Shown: positions 1-8,138 of the stretch, piece by piece
Numbering within the stretch: the first letter of the stretch is position 1
How the letters are laid out: every line of letters starts with the position of its first letter
Source: Megasphaera hutchinsoni
GTDB taxonomy: Bacteria; Bacillota; Negativicutes; Veillonellales; Megasphaeraceae
Length of the DNA stretch: 64,000 nt
Reading direction: 5' to 3'
Assembly (NCBI RefSeq): GCF_001553405.1
Contig: NZ_KQ960928.1
Span: forward strand, 1-64,000
Made by a program: the position numbers and the translations under genes
Notes under the pieces: generated by a model
Databases searched by the model: none
What the model saw: only the letters and a program-made list of their open reading frames with translations
What the model was told of the DNA's origin: nothing

Positions 1-48
1 TGGGAACACCACAAGGCGGACACATGGGAACACCGCAAGGCAGAGACA
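1..48 (+). repeat. 24-bp tandem repeat inside TonB receptor gene
   Basis: Two adjacent 24-bp units (1-24 and 25-48) differ at only three positions by eye, and a third unit begins with TGG at 49. Each unit is exactly eight codons (GTPQGGHM / GTPQGRDM), so copy changes keep the frame. More copies may lie to the left of the window. Confidence 0.75.
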
Positions 49-1433
49 TGGATGAATGGGGATCTATTACAGATGGTTATGAGTCTAATATGTATGGTAT
101 GCATCGTTTATTCCATGGTACGGCTATTTATGATTTTGAAAATAACAATAAGAATAAAATTCGGTTTGATATCTTTCATATGAATGATGATTTTCAAGCA
201 GAATTTCCGAATATGACAAGTTTGTCGAAACGTATATTTTATAATAAAGATAAAAAAGAATGGTACCATTATGATAAAAATGAATATAGTATAGAGTATA
301 TAGGAAAAAATGAAAAAAATTCCTATCAGATACGTACATATTATAGTCGTTTGAATAAAGAATCAAATTTAATTAATAAGAGGGAAACATTTTCTAAGGA
401 TTTAGAAAAAAGAAAGGGGGGTAAGCATCCGAAGGCAGATATGGATTCGGCTGTATATATCAACTGGATTGTAGAAGGTAAAAATACGGCATATATAGGG
501 GAGCATCACAATGTGACATATGGTGCAGAATATCGTAATGTTTTTTATGAAGGCACCCGCCTCGGCGGTTCGCCGGCAGGATTGAATAAAGTGAAAAAAG
601 CACATAGTGTAAAATCATATGCCGGATTTGTGGAAGATGTATGGCAAGTAACTGATCGTCTTGTGTTTATACCAGCTATACGATATGAATATAATGAACG
701 CTTTGGTTCAGAAATTACACCGAAAATTGGCATGACCTATGAGTTGGAACCACATGTACGCCTGAAAGTAAATTATGGTAAAGGATATAAAGCACCAACC
801 ATTAGTGAGTTGTATATGGATATGAATCGGGCTATGGGGCCGGCTATTGTAAGTATTAAAGGAAATCCTAATTTAAAGCCTGAGTATGCAACTAGTTATG
901 ATATTACGTTAGAAGGCGAACAGGGAAATCTATTTACAAAGGTTACCTATTTTAATAATAGCGTGTATAACTTAATTGATGCAAAGACAACTAAGCGTGG
1001 GCCTAATGGGATGCCTGCTTTAATTGAGTATTTTAATGTCGGAGAAGTACAAATAAACGGAACTGAATTCACGTTAGGTGTGCATTTCAATCCTCGTGTT
1101 ACGTTAAAAGCCGTATATAATACGATTAATGCGACAGATAAAAAGACGAATGCACGGTTGTCGGGACGTCCCGAAGCGGTAACAACGGTGCAACTTACTT
1201 ATGATGATCATCGTGCCGCTGGTATTATGGCGGTATTATCCGATCGCTTTACGTCTAATTATTATCAAAATCAAAAGAGCTATTCGTATAATATCATGGA
1301 TTTTGTCTTAGAAAAGAAGTGGAGCAAGGATTTCGCTACTATATTTGGTGTGGATAATATCCTTAATAAAAAAGAACCTGTGATGGCTATTGATGGACGG
1401 GAATGGCGAGTTTCAGGACAATGGAAATTTTAG
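1..1433 (+). CDS. TonB-dependent receptor, C-terminal part (5' end cut by window)
   Basis: This is the beta-barrel part of an outer-membrane TonB-dependent receptor, which takes up a bound ligand (iron chelate, cobalamin or similar) using TonB energy. The reading frame is open from position 3, so the apparent ATG at 24 is internal and the plug domain lies off the left edge. Family signs: repeated amphipathic strands, the barrel motif YGKGYKAPTISELY near 790, the late motif around NPNLKPEY near 870, and a C-terminus GVDNILNKKEP...WKF ending in Phe, as outer-membrane barrels usually do. The first 48 bases hold two in-frame 24-bp repeats encoding MGTPQG-type octapeptides. A charged, Lys/Asn-rich stretch follows, probably an extracellular loop. 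The substrate cannot be told from this part. A strong terminator follows directly. Confidence 0.9.
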   Translation, partial: GTPQGGHMGTPQGRDMDEWGSITDGYESNMYGMHRLFHGTAIYDFENNNKNKIRFDIFHMNDDFQAEFPNMTSLSKRIFYNKDKKEWYHYDKNEYSIEYIGKNEKNSYQIRTYYSRLNKESNLINKRETFSKDLEKRKGGKHPKADMDSAVYINWIVEGKNTAYIGEHHNVTYGAEYRNVFYEGTRLGGSPAGLNKVKKAHSVKSYAGFVEDVWQVTDRLVFIPAIRYEYNERFGSEITPKIGMTYELEPHVRLKVNYGKGYKAPTISELYMDMNRAMGPAIVSIKGNPNLKPEYATSYDITLEGEQGNLFTKVTYFNNSVYNLIDAKTTKRGPNGMPALIEYFNVGEVQINGTEFTLGVHFNPRVTLKAVYNTINATDKKTNARLSGRPEAVTTVQLTYDDHRAAGIMAVLSDRFTSNYYQNQKSYSYNIMDFVLEKKWSKDFATIFGVDNILNKKEPVMAIDGREWRVSGQWKF

Positions 1434-1440
1434 CACCATA

Positions 1441-1486
1441 ACACACGGGCTGCTTCTTATGGAGCAGCTCGTGTGTTTTCTTTTTC
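1441..1486 (+). terminator. Rho-independent terminator after TonB receptor
   Basis: The arms 1441-1454 and 1463-1476 form a 14-bp stem with one G-U pair and an 8-nt loop, followed by TTTTCTTTTT. It separates the receptor from the ABC exporter gene. Confidence 0.9.
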
Positions 1487-1558
1487 TCATAATAAAAAAT
1501 ATGATATGATACGATAAGAAAAGCGATGAATTTATAAAACATATAAAAGGAGGATAAC

Positions 1559-3274
1559 ATGAGACAGTTATGGTCATGTTATGCACGGTATTATAAGCAG
1601 GTGTTATTTGTTGTCTTGGGATCTTGTGTGACGGCTGCCTTGGATATCACTTTTCCGATGATTGTTCGAAATATTTTAGAAACAGTGCTGCCGTTTGCAA
1701 ATATACAACGGTTATGTTGGCTTAGTGGTTTGTTGTTTATATTATATGGTGTATCGTTATTTTTTTCTTGGGGAATTTATTATTGGGGAAAAAGTATGGG
1801 CAGTGCTATTGAGCATGATTTACGTAGTCAATTATTTGAGCATATAGAACAGTTGCCCTTTTCTTTCTTTGATAATACCCATACAGGGCAGTTATTATCT
1901 CGTATTACTAATGACATATCAGAAATAGGGGAATTTACGTTTCAACTACCTAATTTGCTTATTATTTGTTCTATTACGATGGTGGGGAGTGCGGCGTTAT
2001 TATTTTATATCAATTGGATGCTTGCGATATTGGTGTTGGCGTTGATAGCGATCAAGACAGTAGGTACAATTTACTTTAATCGACAGATGAAGGTTTCTTT
2101 TGTCGCAACGCGCGAAGCAACAGGAGAAATGAATGCACAGGCCGGAGAAAGTTTGAATGCTATTCGTTTGGTACAAGCATTCGCAAATGAACGACTTGAG
2201 CTGGAGAAGTTTATCTATCGTAGCAATTGTTTGCGAACGGCAAAAGAGAAGACGTTTCGTATAGGTGCATATATGATGAGTAGTGTGTTGTTTTTTTCTA
2301 ACTTAATCAATTTAGCCATTATTGGTGGGGGTGCTTTTTTGATTTTACGCGGCGAACTTCGTGTTGGCGATTTAGTTGCTTTTTTAATGTATTTATTAGT
2401 CTTTATTAAGCCTATTTTTCAGCTAACGTCTTTAACAGAACAATATCAGCGGGGCTTAGCTGGATATAATCGGTATGAAGAACTTATGGCTATTCAATCA
2501 GCGATTATAGATAAACCAACGGCGACATATCACCAGGTAACGAAGGGACAGGTGTCTTTTTCCCATATTTCTTTTGCATATGAGCCGGGAGAAATGGTTT
2601 TACAAGATGTATCTATGGATATACAGGCAGGTCAGACCGTGGCACTAGTAGGTACCACGGGGAGTGGTAAATCGAGCTTAGTAAGTTTATTATTGCGTTT
2701 TTATGAACCTTATGGTGGACATATTTATATTGATGGCATTGCGATTGATCAATATACCTTAGCTTCGTTACGGCGACAAATTGGGATTGTTCAGCAAGAT
2801 GTATTTCTTTTTTCAGGAACGGTGCGAGAAAATATTTTATATGGTAATCCTCAGGCAACAGATGAGGCCATTATACAGGCCGCTATGTTAGCGGATGCAG
2901 ATTCTTTTATTCGAGAATTGCCACAGGGATATGATAGTGTTATTGGCGAACGAGGCGTTAAATTATCGGGCGGTCAAAAGCAACGACTAGCTATTGCACG
3001 TGTTTTTTTAAAAAATCCCCCTATTTTAGTATTGGATGAGGCTACGTCGGCATTGGATAATGAAACAGAACGTAAAATACAACGTTCATTACAGCGGTTA
3101 TCTGAATCTCGGACAACCTTAGTGATTGCCCATCGGTTAGGAACTATTCGTAATGCCGATGTGATTGTGGTGTTAGAAAACGGTCGGATTGTAGAACAAG
3201 GAAATCATGAAACGTTGATGAATTATCAGGGTAAATACTATGAATTATATATGTCTCAATTTAAAAAAAGTTGA
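1559..3274 (+). CDS. ABC exporter, fused permease and ATPase (MsbA/MdlB type)
   Basis: This is a half-size ABC exporter of 571 residues, the usual length, expected to work as a homodimer in the inner membrane. The N-terminal 300 residues hold about six hydrophobic segments (ABC transmembrane type 1). The nucleotide-binding domain has Walker A GTTGSGKSS near residue 365, a Q-loop at GIVQQDVFLFSGT, the signature LSGGQKQR near 469, Walker B ILVLDEATSALD and the switch His in IAHRLGT. The ATG follows AGGAGG by a good distance. It sits alone, with a terminator before it and about 270 bp of non-coding DNA after it, so the cargo cannot be read from neighbours. A lipid A or lipid exporter is possible in an outer-membrane organism, but a drug or peptide exporter fits equally well. 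Confidence 0.93.
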   Translation: MRQLWSCYARYYKQVLFVVLGSCVTAALDITFPMIVRNILETVLPFANIQRLCWLSGLLFILYGVSLFFSWGIYYWGKSMGSAIEHDLRSQLFEHIEQLPFSFFDNTHTGQLLSRITNDISEIGEFTFQLPNLLIICSITMVGSAALLFYINWMLAILVLALIAIKTVGTIYFNRQMKVSFVATREATGEMNAQAGESLNAIRLVQAFANERLELEKFIYRSNCLRTAKEKTFRIGAYMMSSVLFFSNLINLAIIGGGAFLILRGELRVGDLVAFLMYLLVFIKPIFQLTSLTEQYQRGLAGYNRYEELMAIQSAIIDKPTATYHQVTKGQVSFSHISFAYEPGEMVLQDVSMDIQAGQTVALVGTTGSGKSSLVSLLLRFYEPYGGHIYIDGIAIDQYTLASLRRQIGIVQQDVFLFSGTVRENILYGNPQATDEAIIQAAMLADADSFIRELPQGYDSVIGERGVKLSGGQKQRLAIARVFLKNPPILVLDEATSALDNETERKIQRSLQRLSESRTTLVIAHRLGTIRNADVIVVLENGRIVEQGNHETLMNYQGKYYELYMSQFKKS

Positions 3275-3451
3275 ACTGGTATAAGTAGCGATATTAATTT
3301 CTTTTAAAACGGAAAATAATACTGAAATTATTTTCATATAAAAAATAGAATGTTGGGAAAATTTTGCAGTGTATATTCTTTATTTTTGATATATATCAAA
3401 AGGAGTTACGGTATATTTTCTATTGTATTAGAAAATATGTTAAAAATAGCA

Positions 3452-3480
3452 TTGACAATACTTATGACATACCATATAAT
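3452..3480 (+). promoter_or_regulatory. Strong sigma-70 promoter for the DUF2325 gene
   Basis: TTGACA at 3452-3457 and TATAAT at 3475-3480 are both exact consensus hexamers with a 17-bp spacer. The start codon lies 64 bp after the -10 box. Confidence 0.85.
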
Positions 3481-3544
3481 ATATACATGATAAATGAAGA
3501 TGATTATCGAAATTAATTTGTATATGTGTAAAGGAGAGAGGGTC

Positions 3545-3850
3545 ATGAGTGTTGTTATCGTAGGAGGTAACGACTGTATGGTTTGTCAATATAAAACGAT
3601 TTGTAAGAAATATTCTTATAAAGCGAAGGTATTTACACAAGTTCCTAGTGATTTTAAATCAAAAATAGGATCGCCTGATTTAGTTGTGTTATTTACCAGT
3701 ACCGTCAGTCATAGTATGGTGCGATGTGCATTAAAAGAGGCACAGCGTAAAAATGTAGAAGTTGTTCGTTCACATACGAGTAGTTCCAATGCATTAAAAT
3801 GTATTTTAGAAGCTCGTAATAATGGTAATGAGTATGTCGTGAATGAGTAA
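3545..3850 (+). CDS. DUF2325 domain protein
   Basis: This 101-residue protein matches the DUF2325 family of short Firmicutes proteins: it opens with MSVVIVGGNDCMVCQYKTIC and carries a Rossmann-like core ending in the typical SHTSSSNALKCIL. Its role in the cell is not established. Three cysteines near the N-terminus (CMVCQYKTIC, spacing C-x2-C-x5-C) and one near the C-terminus could bind a metal, cofactor or take part in redox; this is inference. The ATG at 3545 was chosen over an in-frame upstream codon at 3494 because AAAGGAGAG precedes it. It is monocistronic, with a near-perfect promoter in front and a terminator behind, which suggests high expression. It lies just upstream of etfBA. Confidence 0.85.
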   Translation: MSVVIVGGNDCMVCQYKTICKKYSYKAKVFTQVPSDFKSKIGSPDLVVLFTSTVSHSMVRCALKEAQRKNVEVVRSHTSSSNALKCILEARNNGNEYVVNE

Positions 3851-3875
3851 GTACATTGCAATGAAGTCAATAAAG

Positions 3876-3908
3876 AAGCTTATCAACATAGTTGGTAAGC
3901 TTTTTTTG
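3876..3908 (+). terminator. Terminator after DUF2325 gene
   Basis: An 11-bp stem (3876-3886 with 3892-3902, one G-U pair) and a 5-nt loop run into a tract of seven or more T. Confidence 0.88.
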
Positions 3909-3995
3909 ATATGTAAAAACGAAACATGGTATAAAACGGAAGAGAAAATTATTCTTTCAATATAAATAGAAATAATTATTAATTAAAAATAATAG

Positions 3996-4024
3996 TTGAT
4001 ATAAATGGCATAATATGTCATAAT
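3996..4024 (+). promoter_or_regulatory. Probable promoter for etfBA
   Basis: TTGATA at 3996-4001 and CATAAT at 4019-4024 have a 17-bp spacer. They lie in the AT-rich gap between the previous terminator and etfB, about 65 bp before the start codon. Confidence 0.5.
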
Positions 4025-4088
4025 TGCTTATAACACTATTACATATATCAGTATGATAAATAGGGAGTTATAAAAGGAGGTATGAAAT

Positions 4089-4877
4089 ATGAACATAGTT
4101 GTTTTAGTAAAACAAGTACCAGCGATTTCAGATATTCAATTAGATGAAAAAGATAATAATTTGGTTCGTGTAGGAGCACCATCCATGTTAAATCCAGTGG
4201 ATATGCATGCGATTGAAGCAGCATTAGCCGTGAAAGATATATGTCCTGATGCGACAATTACGTTAGTTACGATGGGACCGTCTACGGCAGGGGAAGTAAT
4301 GCGTGAAGGTATTGCTATTGGAGCGGATCGGGGTATTTTGATTTCTGATGAAAAGATGGCTGGTTCGGATACGGTAGTAACGGCTCGCATTTTGAGTAAG
4401 GCTATTGAAAAGTTAGGCGGTGCCGATTTGATATTTGCGGGCAATCGTTCTAATGATGGCGATACAGGACAGATTCCGCCATCGTTAGCAGAAATGTTAC
4501 ATATGTCGTTATTATCACATGTGGATAGTGTATCTTTGGATGGTACGGAATTAAAGGGAACACGTAAAAATAGAGGTGGCATTGAAACAATTGCTGTTTC
4601 ATTACCCGCGGTATGTTCAGTTACGGAAAAAGTGAATACACCAAGACAGGCTCGAATTAAGGGAAAAATGGCAGCCAAAAAGGCGGTTTTTGATGTATGG
4701 CGTACGGATACGTTAGGTTTGCAGGCTGAAGAAGTGGGCAGTACTGGTTCGGTTACCCATGTGACGAATCTTTTTGCACCAGAAGCTCATACGGTTGGAA
4801 AGATGATAGCTGGTGATACGATGGCTCAAGCTGTAGATACGTTGATAAAAGAGCTTGTAGCGGAAAAATTGATATAA
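4089..4877 (+). CDS. etfB: Electron transfer flavoprotein beta subunit
   Basis: EtfB binds AMP or a second FAD and, with EtfA, passes electrons between acyl-CoA dehydrogenases or NADH and other carriers in the cytoplasm. The 262 residues match the family length. Visible marks are the start MNIVVLVKQVP, the segment LNPVDMHAIEAAL, the nucleotide-binding stretch around FAGNRSNDGDTGQIPPSLAEML, and ARIKGKMAAKKA, which is the usual recognition-loop region. The ATG follows AAAGGAGG. etfA begins 13 bp after its stop, so the two form one operon. The sequence alone does not show whether this ETF bifurcates electrons, as the Megasphaera and clostridial ones do. Confidence 0.95.
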   Translation: MNIVVLVKQVPAISDIQLDEKDNNLVRVGAPSMLNPVDMHAIEAALAVKDICPDATITLVTMGPSTAGEVMREGIAIGADRGILISDEKMAGSDTVVTARILSKAIEKLGGADLIFAGNRSNDGDTGQIPPSLAEMLHMSLLSHVDSVSLDGTELKGTRKNRGGIETIAVSLPAVCSVTEKVNTPRQARIKGKMAAKKAVFDVWRTDTLGLQAEEVGSTGSVTHVTNLFAPEAHTVGKMIAGDTMAQAVDTLIKELVAEKLI

Positions 4878-4890
4878 GGGGGCGTTTGAA

Positions 4891-5892
4891 ATGGAGTTAA
4901 AAAATAGCATATTTGTATATATGGAACAAGAAAAAGATGCTTTAACCAAATTAAGTGTACAAGTACTGGGAAAAGCAAGAGAAATGGCTGATTCTTGTCC
5001 TCACAAGGTGGTTGCTTTATTGATTGGTAAAGGGGTAAAGACATTAGCCCCGAAAGCAATTGGTTATGGTGCAGATGCTGTTATCGTTGTAGATCAAGAT
5101 GAGCTGGACACATTTGATTCGCAAGTGTATGCAAAAATAGCGGCAGAAGTCATTAAACAGTATGAACCATCAGTATTTTTATTAGGAGCTACGAATGATA
5201 GTCGAGATATTGGCGGACGCTTATCGGCATCATTGCAACTGGGTTTAGTTGCAGATTGTATTGATGCAACTTTTGAAGGTGCGGATGACACGGTTATGTG
5301 GATTCGTCCCGCTTATACGGGAAAATTGTTTGTTAAGATTATGACGAAGACAAGACCTCAATTGGCGACAGCAAGTGAAGATATATTCTTACATACTACC
5401 TTTGATGATAAAAGACAGGGTGACGTTATTGAGTTGACTGTTGATGTCGGCGATATAGCTAAAACGCAAAAAGTATTGTCTTTTGAAGAAGTCGCTGCTG
5501 AAAAAATGACGTATTCATTGGAAGATGCAGAAATCATTGTGGGTGCTGGTCGTGGTGTAGGTGATATTGATGGCATGAATGCGGTACAAGATTTTGCTGC
5601 TTCGATTGGTGCTGGGTTTGGAGTTACTAAACCGTTAGTTGATGCTGGCTGGATTGATCATGAAGCTCAAATTGGTATTACTGGTAAAAAGGTAGCACCT
5701 AAAATTTATATTGCGTTGGGCATATCTGGAGCATTACAACATAAATTAGGGATTAAGGATGCAGAAATTATTATTGCTGTTAATAAAGATCCCGATGCAC
5801 CTATTTTTAAATTTGCTCACTATGGTATTGTGGGGGATTTATTTGAAGCGATGCCCGAACTCGCTGCGAAGATTGCTCAATTAAAAGCATAA
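4891..5892 (+). CDS. etfA: Electron transfer flavoprotein alpha subunit
   Basis: EtfA carries the FAD domain of the ETF heterodimer. The 333 residues fit the family. The C-terminal FAD-binding part is clear: VGAGRGVG, GFGVTKPLVDAGW, QIGITGKKVAPKIYIALGIS and INKDP-like AVNKDPDAPIF, ending with GDLFEAMPELAAKI. The N-terminal domain resembles EtfB, as is normal. It is co-transcribed with etfB and followed by a hairpin. A partner acyl-CoA dehydrogenase is encoded about 45 kb away at 50436, and pathway genes for 4-hydroxybutyrate lie at 12.5-15 kb. Confidence 0.95.
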   Translation: MELKNSIFVYMEQEKDALTKLSVQVLGKAREMADSCPHKVVALLIGKGVKTLAPKAIGYGADAVIVVDQDELDTFDSQVYAKIAAEVIKQYEPSVFLLGATNDSRDIGGRLSASLQLGLVADCIDATFEGADDTVMWIRPAYTGKLFVKIMTKTRPQLATASEDIFLHTTFDDKRQGDVIELTVDVGDIAKTQKVLSFEEVAAEKMTYSLEDAEIIVGAGRGVGDIDGMNAVQDFAASIGAGFGVTKPLVDAGWIDHEAQIGITGKKVAPKIYIALGISGALQHKLGIKDAEIIIAVNKDPDAPIFKFAHYGIVGDLFEAMPELAAKIAQLKA

Positions 5893-5913
5893 TAGTGTAA
5901 CTATTTTTATATA

Positions 5914-5947
5914 AGCACGTTCTTTATGTAGGAAGAACGTGCTTTCT
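5914..5947 (+). terminator. Terminator after etfBA
   Basis: A perfect 11-bp stem (5914-5924 with 5933-5943) with an 8-nt loop is followed by a T-rich run (TTCTTT). Confidence 0.8.
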
Positions 5948-6036
5948 TTATAAGAAAACCTTCTTTTATTAATAGAAGTAGTGATTGAAATAAAAGAACA
6001 AATCCTGTACAATAACCTTTGGAGAGTGATTATAAT

Positions 6037-6522
6037 ATGCATATCGTTATGGTAGAACCTGAAATTCCGGGGAATACAGGAAATGTTGCGCGGTTGTGTG
6101 CAGCAAATCATATGACGTTACATTTGGTTAAGCCCTTAGGGTTTTCTTTAGAAGATAAGTATTTAAAGCGAGCTGGTTTGGATTATTGGCCTTTAGTGGA
6201 TGTACGCGTGCATGAAAATGTGGCAGAAGTATTAGATGCATATGCTGGGCATAATATGTATTATTTAACAACTAAATCGGATCAGTGTTATGCCGATATT
6301 TCTTTTGCACAAGATGACTTGTTGTTTTTTGGTAAAGAAACAAAGGGGTTACCTGAAGAGATGTTAAAAGCACATCCGGAACGGTGTTTTCGCATACCTA
6401 TGGTAGAGGCGGCTAGAAGTTTAAATTTATCAAATTCGGTTGCAATTGTGGCGTACGAAGCACTACGGCAATTGCGGTTTCCTCAGTTAACAGGAGGAAT
6501 AGGTATTTCTAATTTAACATAA
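6037..6522 (+). CDS. trmL: tRNA (cytidine(34)-2'-O)-methyltransferase, SPOUT family
   Basis: TrmL methylates the ribose of the wobble nucleotide in tRNA-Leu isoacceptors using S-adenosylmethionine. The 161 residues match the short TrmL/CspR type. Motifs include MVEPEIPGNTGNVARLCA at the N-terminus, the FGKETKGLPEEML knot segment, and RSLNLSNSVAIVAYEALRQL at the C-terminus, which form the SPOUT trefoil knot. The ATG at 6037 is preferred over an in-frame TTG at 6019 because GGAGAG lies about 10 bp upstream and the protein then starts MHIVMVEP as in relatives. It leads a tight run with ylbF and murB. Confidence 0.93.
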   Translation: MHIVMVEPEIPGNTGNVARLCAANHMTLHLVKPLGFSLEDKYLKRAGLDYWPLVDVRVHENVAEVLDAYAGHNMYYLTTKSDQCYADISFAQDDLLFFGKETKGLPEEMLKAHPERCFRIPMVEAARSLNLSNSVAIVAYEALRQLRFPQLTGGIGISNLT

Positions 6523-6536
6523 TATGAGGTGGCATA

Positions 6537-6884
6537 ATGAAATTATATGATCAGGCAAACGTGTTAGCAAAGGCTATTAAAGAATGTAAAGAGTATCAGG
6601 ATGTTATCGAAGCGGGTAAGGAATTAAAAAAAGATGAAAAAACAAAGCAAATGGTCAAGGAGTTTTTGATCTTACAAGCAGAACTAGCATATGCACAATC
6701 TATGGGGGGGAAGGAAGACAAACAAAAAGTAGATCGATTAAATGATATGTCTGTTTTGATTAAAAATAACGCACAGGCCCAATCTTATTTGCAAAAATAT
6801 CGTGCATGGCAAACGATAGCGGGAGAAGTGTTTCAAATTATTCAGAATGCCATGGCGGAAGGAATGAGTATTCTTGATAAATAA
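6537..6884 (+). CDS. YlbF family protein
   Basis: This is a 115-residue, almost fully helical protein of the YlbF/YmcA family. Bacillus members form a complex that affects RNase Y-dependent mRNA processing and, through that, competence and biofilm genes. The evidence is the family pattern VLAKAIKECKEYQDVIEAGKEL at the start, the charged helix rich in Lys and Gln, and the C-terminal FQIIQNAMAEGMSI. The gene starts 14 bp after trmL and its end overlaps the probable TTG start of murB, so the three are one transcript. Whether the Bacillus role holds here is unknown. Confidence 0.85.
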   Translation: MKLYDQANVLAKAIKECKEYQDVIEAGKELKKDEKTKQMVKEFLILQAELAYAQSMGGKEDKQKVDRLNDMSVLIKNNAQAQSYLQKYRAWQTIAGEVFQIIQNAMAEGMSILDK

Positions 6885-7800
6885 GGAGGTCCTTACGTCA
6901 TATCTCGCACGGATGCAACGGTATATTGCGAAAGAACGTTTGTTGGAGAATGAGCCTATGCGCCAACATACCACGTTTGCTGTTGGGGGACCAGCAGATA
7001 TACTGGTTTTGCCTACATCGATAGAAGAAATTGTCTTAGCTGTGCGATATGCTCGTGAATTAAATTTACCGCTGACTATTTTAGGGGGCGGATCGAATGT
7101 ATTAGTGTTAGATGGGGGCATTCGTGGGATAGTTATTCAGTTGCAGAATATGAAAGCGACCTTGCAATGTCAGGAGAAATTGGTGGTAGCAAGTGCGGGT
7201 TTTATGTTAGCAGATGTATGTCAATTTGCACAGAAAAATGGGTTAGGCGGAGCGTCTTTTTCTTGTGGCATTCCTGGAACAATTGGTGGTGCTGTTTTTA
7301 TGAATGCGGGTGCCTATGAGGGTGAAATGAGTCAAATTGTTTCGCATGTTCGTACGGTAAATGAAAAAGGCGAAGTATGTTCGTATGATGCAACCGCTTG
7401 TGCTTTTTCCTATCGTCATAGTCGTTTTCAGGAAACAAATGAAATTATTGTAGAAGTGGAGCTAGCGTTAAAAAAAGAAGATCCCTTGGTTATTCAACAA
7501 CGGATGGATGAATTAATGAAGCGTCGACGGAGTAAGCAACCGTTAGAGATGGCTAGTGCAGGAAGTACATTTAAACGACCGCAGGGTCATTTTGCGGGCA
7601 CGTTAATTGACCATGCTGGATTAAAGGGCCTAACGTATGGAGGGGCACAAGTATCGACTAAACATGCTGGTTTTGTCGTTAATACGGGTAAGGCAACCGC
7701 ACAGGATGTATTGACAGTAATTCGCATGGTACAAGAGCGAGTGGCTTCAGTGCACGGTGTGCAGTTGGAAACAGAAGTGCGTATTCTGGGCGAAGCATAA
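6874..7800 (+). CDS. murB: UDP-N-acetylmuramate dehydrogenase
   Basis: MurB reduces UDP-GlcNAc-enolpyruvate to UDP-MurNAc with NADPH and FAD in the cytoplasm. The 308 residues carry the FAD-binding marks HTTFAVGGPADILVLP, LGGGSNVL and CGIPGTIGGAVFMNAGAYEGE, and the catalytic Ser in AGSTFKRP; this is the shorter type II form. The start is uncertain. A strong AAGGAGG at 6883-6889 has no ATG, GTG or TTG in frame at normal distance behind it. The options are a TTG at 6874 that overlaps the ylbF stop and is preceded by GGAAGGA, or an ATG at 6913. The TTG gives an N-terminus (MINKEVLTSYL) typical of relatives. It lies away from the main mur cluster and is followed by a terminator. Confidence 0.93.
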   Translation: MINKEVLTSYLARMQRYIAKERLLENEPMRQHTTFAVGGPADILVLPTSIEEIVLAVRYARELNLPLTILGGGSNVLVLDGGIRGIVIQLQNMKATLQCQEKLVVASAGFMLADVCQFAQKNGLGGASFSCGIPGTIGGAVFMNAGAYEGEMSQIVSHVRTVNEKGEVCSYDATACAFSYRHSRFQETNEIIVEVELALKKEDPLVIQQRMDELMKRRRSKQPLEMASAGSTFKRPQGHFAGTLIDHAGLKGLTYGGAQVSTKHAGFVVNTGKATAQDVLTVIRMVQERVASVHGVQLETEVRILGEA

Positions 7801-7830
7801 AGAAGATTCGATAACGAATCTTCTTTTTTT
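7801..7830 (+). terminator. Terminator after murB
   Basis: A perfect 10-bp stem (7801-7810 with 7815-7824) and a 4-nt loop are followed by six T. Confidence 0.92.
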
Positions 7831-8138
7831 GGGTCTAAGATAAATTTAATCGTTTGTATATGGTTGTTATTTGCAGCTAGAATTGGCGTAGGGATGATCT
7901 TGGCAGAACTTATGATAGAAAATATGCTGTATGGTGAGGTTAGTTCCACCGCATAGAAGGGCCTGCGGTGGAGGTGTTATTGTATTTTGGCTAGCAGGGC
8001 AAAGATGTATTAAGCAAGTGACTATATTTTTTTGTATTGAGAAAAAAAGTATTCACGAATAAAAACTTTTGTGATATAATAAATAAGTTATATACTTCAA
8101 TAAATTTCAATTTGGATTTTGTATAGGAGAGAGTTTTA
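7831..8138 (+). other. Intergenic region murB-typA
   Basis: About 300 bp with no gene that I can support. It holds a 9-bp perfect inverted repeat (7945-7953 with 7964-7972) without a T tract, and the typA promoter: TTCACG at 8052-8057 and TATAAT at 8075-8080, 17 bp apart. One frame around 7860-7953 reads as a short hydrophobic peptide starting with TTG, but it lacks a good ribosome binding site. Confidence 0.6.

Noticed and set aside
4136-4678. 180-residue open frame on the minus strand
   Set aside because: It lies entirely within etfB in an antisense frame; etfB has clear family motifs and a ribosome binding site.
7945-7972. Terminator or riboswitch before typA
   Set aside because: The 9-bp inverted repeat has no T tract and lies upstream of the probable typA promoter; nothing matches a known riboswitch.
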